64,000 nt of DNA from assembly GCA_964006375.1 (NCBI GenBank), contig OZ023266.1, positions 19,104,590 through 19,168,589 on the forward strand, read 5' to 3'. Positions 59,201 through 64,000 of this stretch are shown piece by piece. Source of the DNA: Tillus elongatus. Taxonomy: Eukaryota; Arthropoda; Insecta; Coleoptera; Cleridae. A program made the position numbers and the translations under genes. The notes below the pieces were generated by a model, which saw nothing but the letters and a program-made list of their open reading frames with translations, had not been told where the DNA came from and did no database searches. Position 1 is the stretch's first letter. Each line of letters begins with the position of its first letter.

Positions 59201-60583
59201 TCTAGTCGGCCTGTATACAGGACACTGCCGCTTGCGGCATCACATGCACCGTATTGGAGTCGGTCAGGAGACCGAGTGCCGGCTGTGTATGGAGAATGAC
59301 GAGACAGCAGAGCACGTGCTGTGTTCCTGTCCGGCAGCGGACAGGACTAGATACCTGCTCTTTGGCAAGGTAAAGCTTGCTCCAGAGGATCTGGATCAAC
59401 TTTCGCCCACAAAGGTTGTCGACCTCTGCAGGGGGCTGGATTTGTTGGGCGAAATATAGACATTAGGCGTGAGCCACAATAGACCTTATGGTCGCGGTGG
59501 AGGGACCGATATGGACCACTCACATACAAACCTAACCTAACCTATCAGTGCTCACCACAGGTTCCAATCTTGACTCAATGGCTAAATAAATGAGCAAAAG
59601 CTAGTTTGGTAGGTATAATTAGGAAAAGTTAGTATAATACTTGGATGAAGCCATAACTTATGTCAATATATTATGCCACGTTGTTTGAAATTTAAACAGC
59701 TGAACAGAGCTACGGAACACACAAAGATATGTACACATTCCTGTATCAATCTGCAAGATGACCCAAATTACATATTCTTTCTGCTATTATTTCAGCTTAG
59801 CTGCAATATCTAACAATACTTACTATCCTTAGCAGACTTGAGTCCAATCTGTGATAATCGTAGCAGCTCATCTTCATTCCTCAAATCATGATCAACGCTG
59901 AGCTGCACAACTTTGAGCACAGAATTTGCATCAGTTTGACATAATAATACTCGACAGGTACCCACATTTCCCACATACAACTTATTGTTATAAATAAGTA
60001 CAACTGCTGCTGCAGTTCCCGATGACAACAGCCCATTTATAACTTTTATTCGTTCAAAGACATGAGGCACTCTTTGGTAAGCTTCAAAAGAACTCAAACC
60101 ATCAGGTATTTCATAAGAAAGACTAGTCCGCTCTGCCAGTAAATCTCCTAATGACTCCATATAACCTTTCTCCACTGAAATGAAAGCCTGTCTGAAAATA
60201 TGAGCATAATCATGAGAACTGAATAGTTTGTGTGAAAAAAGGGGATGGTCTTACCTCAGTATATCTTTCACCTCTTCGTCTGTCTTAGTTTCGTTTAATT
60301 GAGAAAAGTAAATATCTGCCGCCATCTTCTGTGAACAATAATCGGCAGCTCGTTTGCCCTCGTGTCCATCAAAAACAGCATACCAGAAAAAGTTATCACC
60401 GAACCTAAAGTGACTACTACAGTCTTCGTACGGATGTTCCTCTTGAGGATTGCCATCTTCTCTATAAATCTGGTTGGTGGAGTACCCTATTCCAGTGTTC
60501 TTACAAACAGGAACATCATCTGTCCAACTTTGCGAACTACCATAGCTAGTTTGTGTGTTGTGGGTGTCTTTTTGAGAACTCAT
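52481..60583 (-). CDS. Tab1: TAK1-binding protein 1 (PP2C-like pseudophosphatase), four exons
   Basis: Exons in transcript order: 60583-60255, 60191-59824, 56703-56447, 52915-52481; phases 2, 1, 0; 462 residues. TAB1 binds and activates the MAP3K TAK1 in immune/JNK-NF-kB signalling in the cytoplasm. Conserved points: PP2C-like fold with [94 protein letters not shown], and at the C-terminus [13 protein letters not shown], matching the TAK1-binding PYVDFAEFYR segment. The PP2C motif near residue 290 has SSGLY instead of SDGLW, so a metal-ligand Asp is missing, fitting a pseudophosphatase; yet DGHEG is kept, unlike vertebrate TAB1. The introns hold a 2.5-kb mariner-like element and a LINE. Confidence 0.93.
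52985..53525 (-). repeat. Family R repeat, long copy, hairpin side
   Basis: It starts AAAAAGTCTGGACGCAGCAA, giving the hairpin ACGCA-GCAAG-TGTGT, then GACGTTTCAAATCGCGACTT, TGGCTAACGAACTTATCC and TTTGAGTTATTGGTGTGA and (CA)n. The other side of the same copy is at 56245-56350, beyond the inserted transposon. Confidence 0.7.
53545..53630. repeat. (TA)n microsatellite, left part
   Basis: An uninterrupted TA run after (CA)n. The mariner-like element at 53632 begins directly inside it, and the run resumes at 56163. Confidence 0.9.
53632..56162 (+). mobile_element. mariner-like element with about 600-bp inverted repeats
   Basis: Left end CAGGGTGTCCCACGTCGAGT, right end its inverse with one change, flanked by TA. 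The inverted repeats extend to about 54243 and from about 55560. Between them a decayed transposase reads, in shifting frames, [59 protein letters not shown] and [20 protein letters not shown], the three catalytic regions. Stops at 54832, 55203 and 55336. It lies in Tab1 intron 3. Confidence 0.85.
56163..56244. repeat. (TA)n microsatellite, right part
   Basis: The continuation of the TA run interrupted by the mariner-like element. Confidence 0.9.
56245..56350 (-). repeat. Family R repeat, long copy, second side
   Basis: TTGGGTTCCAGGGGTCCTAG and TTGTGCTCATTTGAAGAA, then AAGTCGCGATCTCATTAGTG, as in the copy at 21890-22000. Confidence 0.65.
56447..56703 (-). CDS. Tab1: Tab1 exon 3
   Basis: Acceptor TTGTATTTTAAG, donor GTAAGT, phase 1 in and 0 out, 85 full codons. 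It encodes [56 protein letters not shown] and ends YSVVEQ. The alignment to vertebrate TAB1 is colinear (ESTRRIGDYKVKYGY..., LMSEGLYKAL). It is too short to stand out as an open frame on its own. Confidence 0.92.
56815..56926 (-). repeat. Hammerhead-bearing repeat, copy C (interrupted by a LINE)
   Basis: On the minus strand: CCCTCTGATGATGCTGAC, TTTGTTAGCTAAAGATCGTC, AGGTCTAAAAACTGTATTG. The GAAA core reads UAAA, so this copy should be inactive. The rest of the repeat (TCACCACAGGTTCCAATCTT) lies at 59552-59571, past the LINE inserted at its TATCAGTGC. Confidence 0.6.
56927..59542 (+). mobile_element. LINE family B, RT plus RNase H, telomere-like tail
   Basis: The RT frame is open from about 56921 to 58340 ([27 protein letters not shown]-type [77 protein letters not shown]). 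A 2-base deletion near 58335 relative to the copy at 30010 ends it. Protein resumes from 58503 with RNase H ([69 protein letters not shown]) and the knuckle [18 protein letters not shown]. It ends (AACCT)3 and is flanked by TATCAGTGC at 56918-56926 and 59543-59551. It is 5'-truncated (no endonuclease). Confidence 0.88.
59824..60191 (-). CDS. Tab1: Tab1 exon 2
   Basis: Acceptor TATTTTCAG, donor GTAAGTATT. It encodes [20 protein letters not shown], the linker [40 protein letters not shown] and [18 protein letters not shown]. Colinear with vertebrate TAB1 throughout. Confidence 0.93.
60255..60583 (-). CDS. Tab1: Tab1 exon 1
   Basis: ATG at 60583 ([20 protein letters not shown]) to the donor GTAAGA, phase 2. 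It holds [40 protein letters not shown] and the start of the next helix. DGHEG is the standard PP2C metal/phosphate loop form. Confidence 0.92.
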
Positions 60584-60599
60584 TTTAATCTACTTATCT

Positions 60600-60933
60600 T
60601 TCGAAATAATTATTTTTCAAAGTAGTTGGAAAAACCAGCAACGTCATATCACATGAGACTCTCAGGATTTTGTTTCTTATCATATAATTTTACAAAATAA
60701 AAATAGGTTTAGTAACTTTATAAACAAAACAAACAACTTAACCTACAAATTACAAATAATTTTAATCCTAATCCCTAATCCTAATCTACAGACCATAGTT
60801 TCTTATCTCTCTATATTTTAATAGATGAAACACAAAATCTCTATGAATACAGAGATTAAAGAAAAACATTGACTCTAACAAATAACCGACGTAAAACTGA
60901 CATTCATTGTCATTTGATCACCTACAAAATATT

Positions 60934-60937
<4 letters not shown>
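60600..60937. other. Upstream region of Tab1, no gene seen
   Basis: AT-rich, with a short CCTAATCC-type run at 60763-60790. It probably includes the Tab1 promoter, but no clear core motif is visible. Confidence 0.35.

Positions 60938-61026
<89 letters not shown>
60938..61026. repeat. (CA)n(TA)n compound microsatellite
   Basis: ACACACACACACA followed by about 38 TA units. Open frames through it are meaningless. Confidence 0.95.
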
Positions 61027-61027
<1 letters not shown>

Positions 61028-61257
61028 TATATAATAATACTGCAAATGACATTAATATTTTTAGTTTAATTAAAGACAGTCAACACATAATTCTGCTGGT
61101 TAAACCCCTTATTTAAGCTTTGGCGCCAGTGAATTCGTCACGTAATTGAAAATTATCTTCGTTGTTTACAAATTCACAATATTATTTATTAAAGAAAACC
61201 AAGGATCATTGACCGTAGGAGAAAACAACAAGATCATCGTCATTAAAAATAATGGGC

Positions 61258-61310
61258 GAGCTCACTAGGCGCCTGCAGCTGTCAGTAGTTGCAGTGTTAT
61301 GTCAAAAAAT
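61258..61310. repeat. Left arm of palindromic repeat
   Basis: CTCACTAGGCGCCTGCAGCT, then GTTATGTCAAAAAATATTGA; the counterpart is the arm at 63563-63610. Confidence 0.7.
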
Positions 61311-63562
61311 ATTGACGAATCTCAACATCTTGTCAACAATACCCCTCCATTCAAATCCCCGGGAGAGGGGTGTGCAGGGGGCGCCGGCATCAAGTTTTAA
61401 CATATCCTTCTCGAATATATGTGGCCTAAATTCTAACCTGAACTCCGTCCACCATTTCCTCCGGGCTAATAGGCCCCAACTCCTCTTCCTCGCTGAAACC
61501 AAAATCAGTGCCAAAACAGCCACTAATCACCTTAATTTCTCGGGGAATGAGTTCCTTACTTCCTTTAGATTGCATGAAGACGTGTGCGCATACGTCCGTA
61601 GCAATCTACCCTGCACCAGACTCCCCAATTTAGAAGCTGGAAGAAACTCTTTCTCTCCGCAATGCAACCCGAGGTCACACAGTCATCACACCCACGTATC
61701 GTTTAGCACTACAACTCCGCGAACTAGGACGAAATGCGGGATTACTTTTCCTCATTTCCATGGGCGTCTGTCTGCTTTTCTCATCCTGACCCCTCTGATA
61801 TCTCACAAAATGTCACCGGAATTATCCAAGCGGGCATGGAATTATCTATTCCACGTACACAGAAAACCTCTTTAGCTACTCAAAAGCTCTGGTTCTCTAT
61901 ATCCTGCGACAAGGCCAGACTTGAAAAGGGCAAAGCTCACAAAACACTTCTACATAATTCCGGTCAAGAAAACCATCAAGCATTTAACGACGTAAGAAAC
62001 CGCTATGTCCGCATTCTTTCTGAGGCAAAAAAACTCGTTTAATAACCACATCAAAAACAAAGTCAAGTTGACGAGATCTCAGCAATTGTTCTCAAAAAAT
62101 GCGCATCAGAACTTGCTCCTGCCCTGACTCGTCTGTTTCAGACATCTTGCAATAGAGGCATATTCCCTAGTAACTGGAAAACTGCTCGAGTACAACCCTA
62201 TTTGTCTCATTTCAGTCGTCTCTAAAGTGATGGAAAAGTATATAAACACCGAATTACTAAAATTTATTGAAAACGCAGTCTAATCCACGAGAGGCAGTAT
62301 GGATTCCGTCAGCGCAGATCAACTGCCGACCTCCCTTCCTTTGTCACCCATTCTTGGAACAAGTCTATGGAACTACACGGTGAATCCCAGATTGTCGCTC
62401 TAGACCAAAGCATTCGACCAGGTCTGGCACAAAGCGCTGCTTATAAACTTTCGGCCTATGGCCTACCACCAAAACTCTGTACCTGGACAGCAAATTTCCT
62501 CTCCGACCGGAGCATTTCTGTTGTCGTGGATGGCCATTCTTCTAAACTGTATCCAAATAATGCAGGAGTTCCTCGACGTTCAGCTTTAGCCCCTACTTTG
62601 TTTCTTCTCCACATCAATGACCTCATCTCTAGCACATCCAACCCAGTTAACAGTTACGCGGATGACAGCATCCTCCACTCAAATATACAATATTTTAAGC
62701 CTTTCTTTTTAGTCCAATTAGATGAGGACCGCAGACTCATGAAGGGTTCTGTCTCTGTGGATCTCCAAAAAATATTAGACTGGGGAAGTAGAAATCTTGT
62801 ACAATTCAACTCCACCAAATCTCAGTCTTGCTTTCTATGTCATAAGAGATACACCAGCCCTAGACCCATCACAATGAACAACCAACTTATTCAAAGTAAT
62901 GAGTCCTTTTCACTTGTTGGCATTTCTGTGGATCGAAATTTCAATTGGCACCAACATGCCACATCAATTGCAGAAGCTGCTGATAAGAAATTAGGTTTCC
63001 TCTTCCGGGCTCGCAAATACTTTTCACCAGCTAATCTCTATACCTTATATACTTCACAAATATGGCCAAACCTCGAATACTGCTCCCACATTTGGGGTGC
63101 CGCTGCCGCTTCTACTCGATATCCTGGACTCCATTCAGAAGAGAGCTATACGTCTCATCGGTAACCCTACCCTCACCCAAAGGCTGCCATCACTTGCCCA
63201 CCGACGTGCCGTTGGTTACCTCTCTCTCCCTTTTATAGATATTCTACACGGGCACTGCTCAGAGGAGCTTTCTTCCATAGTTCCTCCACCTGCTGCCCCC
63301 AACAGATCTACCAGGGTAACAGACCCAATGCACCCTTTTACTGTCTAGGTCACCAGACATATAACATCTTGTTATGCCCGCTCTTTTGTCCCGAGGATTT
63401 CCTAGTTTTGGAATTCCTTGCCGGCACATGTTTTTCCTTCTCCTCCGAACCTTCAAGTCCAGAATTAACAAGTTGGTTCTTTCCGCCTTGTCGACACCCA
63501 CGGTACGATAGTATTTAGGCTGTAAGCCCTCGTGGTGTGTTGTTGAAATATTTAAAAAAAAA
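61311..63562 (+). mobile_element. jockey/CR1-like LINE with internal deletions
   Basis: It begins with endonuclease sequence (FNISFSNICGLNSNLNSVHH, NRPQLLFLAETKISA), then jumps to the endonuclease end, loses several hundred bases around 62060, and resumes in the RT (YADDSILHSNIQYFK, LVGISVDRNFNWHQHATSI). The 3' end is GTGGTGTGTTGTTGAAATAT plus A run. It sits between the arms of the palindromic repeat. Confidence 0.85.
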
Positions 63563-63610
63563 CATTTTTTGACATAACAGGGCAGCTGCTGACAGGAGCC
63601 TGGTGAACTA
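63563..63610. repeat. Right arm of palindromic repeat
   Basis: CATTTTTTGACATAACAGGG, CAGCTGCTGACAGGAGCCTG and GTGAACT are inverse to the left arm at 61258-61310 and to the hairpin at 388-473. Confidence 0.7.
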
Positions 63611-63825
63611 TCCTATTAACTAGTGAAAATAACTCACATGTTTTTTTTACTAAAAATTACAGACCTAAAAAAAGAATTACGCATATTTGTCTTTTTTATT
63701 TACTAATGCATTGAATATAATCGACTTTAAGTTAAAATCTTTAGGTACCTATGTTCCAAGACAAATCTGGTGTGTTTCTCGGGACAACTGTTTTATTGGA
63801 AAGTATTCTTGAAATTGTCTTAAAT
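63611..63825. other. Short intergenic stretch
   Basis: No gene or repeat recognised. Confidence 0.35.
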
Positions 63826-64000
63826 AGTAGTAGTAGCAATGGTGGGGAGGCTAACATCAGGCAAGTAGGCCACAACGGGCCCTTTCTTACAACCCCAGGA
63901 ACCCAGCAACCATGCCCTCCCCCTCCTCGGTTCCATCACCAAACCTCCTCAAGCTCTAAATAAAGGCCATGACGATCTTCCATTGAAGGGGACTTACCTG
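63826..64000 (-). mobile_element. LINE family A, 3' end, running off the window
   Basis: A short (GTA)n run, then GGGGAGGCTAACATCAGGCA and GTAGGCCACAACGGGCC, the 3'-terminal sequence of the copies at 2325 and 14594. The element continues past the window edge. Confidence 0.7.

Noticed and set aside
58503..59459. RNase H frame as a host ribonuclease gene
   Set aside because: It is continuous with the upstream RT once a 2-base deletion is allowed, ends in a retrotransposon knuckle and lies within the target duplication.

Overview
This is a eukaryotic window, most likely from an insect. It is AT-rich, has spliced genes with multi-kilobase introns, encodes a Dnmt1 maintenance methyltransferase with the animal domain order, and is packed with Tc1/mariner transposons and non-LTR retrotransposons. 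No bacterial-type operon, CRISPR array, rRNA or genuine tRNA gene was seen. The species cannot be fixed from the sequence; a telomere-like AACCT/TTAGG motif in retrotransposon tails fits an insect.

Three host genes were reconstructed by following open frames across splice sites. (1) Minus strand, 34544 down to 4170, possibly beginning at 35888: a seven-exon gene for a protein of about 1,950 residues that ends in an ALMS motif, so an Alms1-type centrosome/basal-body protein. All six introns keep the frame, and the final 30-codon exon lies 6 kb from its neighbour. (2) Plus strand, 36041-39811: a complete Dnmt1 (RFTS, CXXC, two BAH domains, C5-methyltransferase) in a single coding exon. It is divergent from the Alms1-like gene with very little DNA between them, suggesting a shared promoter. 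(3) Minus strand, 60583 down to 52481: a four-exon Tab1 (TAK1-binding protein 1, a PP2C-like pseudophosphatase) of 462 residues.

Nearly everything else is mobile DNA. Introns of the Alms1-like gene hold a jockey/CR1-like LINE, RNase-H-bearing LINEs, an almost intact Tc1 element (24320-26322), mariner remnants, and a mariner-like transposase split by a later LINE. The 40-49 kb interval between Dnmt1 and Tab1 is a nest of LINEs, a Tc1-like shell, a hAT-like shell and a tRNA-derived SINE. Tab1 introns hold a 2.5 kb mariner-like element with about 600-bp terminal inverted repeats, sitting inside a TA microsatellite, and a nearly full LINE with a target-site duplication. The right edge has another jockey/CR1-like LINE lying between the arms of a palindromic repeat.

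The least ordinary signals are: hammerhead-ribozyme-like cores in three copies of a palindromic repeat (40.2, 43.1, 56.9 kb), of the kind associated with Penelope-like elements; a LINE family whose copies end in telomere-like AACCT repeats; a Cys-rich tandem-repeat region in the Alms1-like protein; a single-coding-exon Dnmt1 beside a TE-swollen neighbour; and a dispersed microsatellite-bearing repeat with a terminal hairpin resembling Helentron-associated nonautonomous elements.
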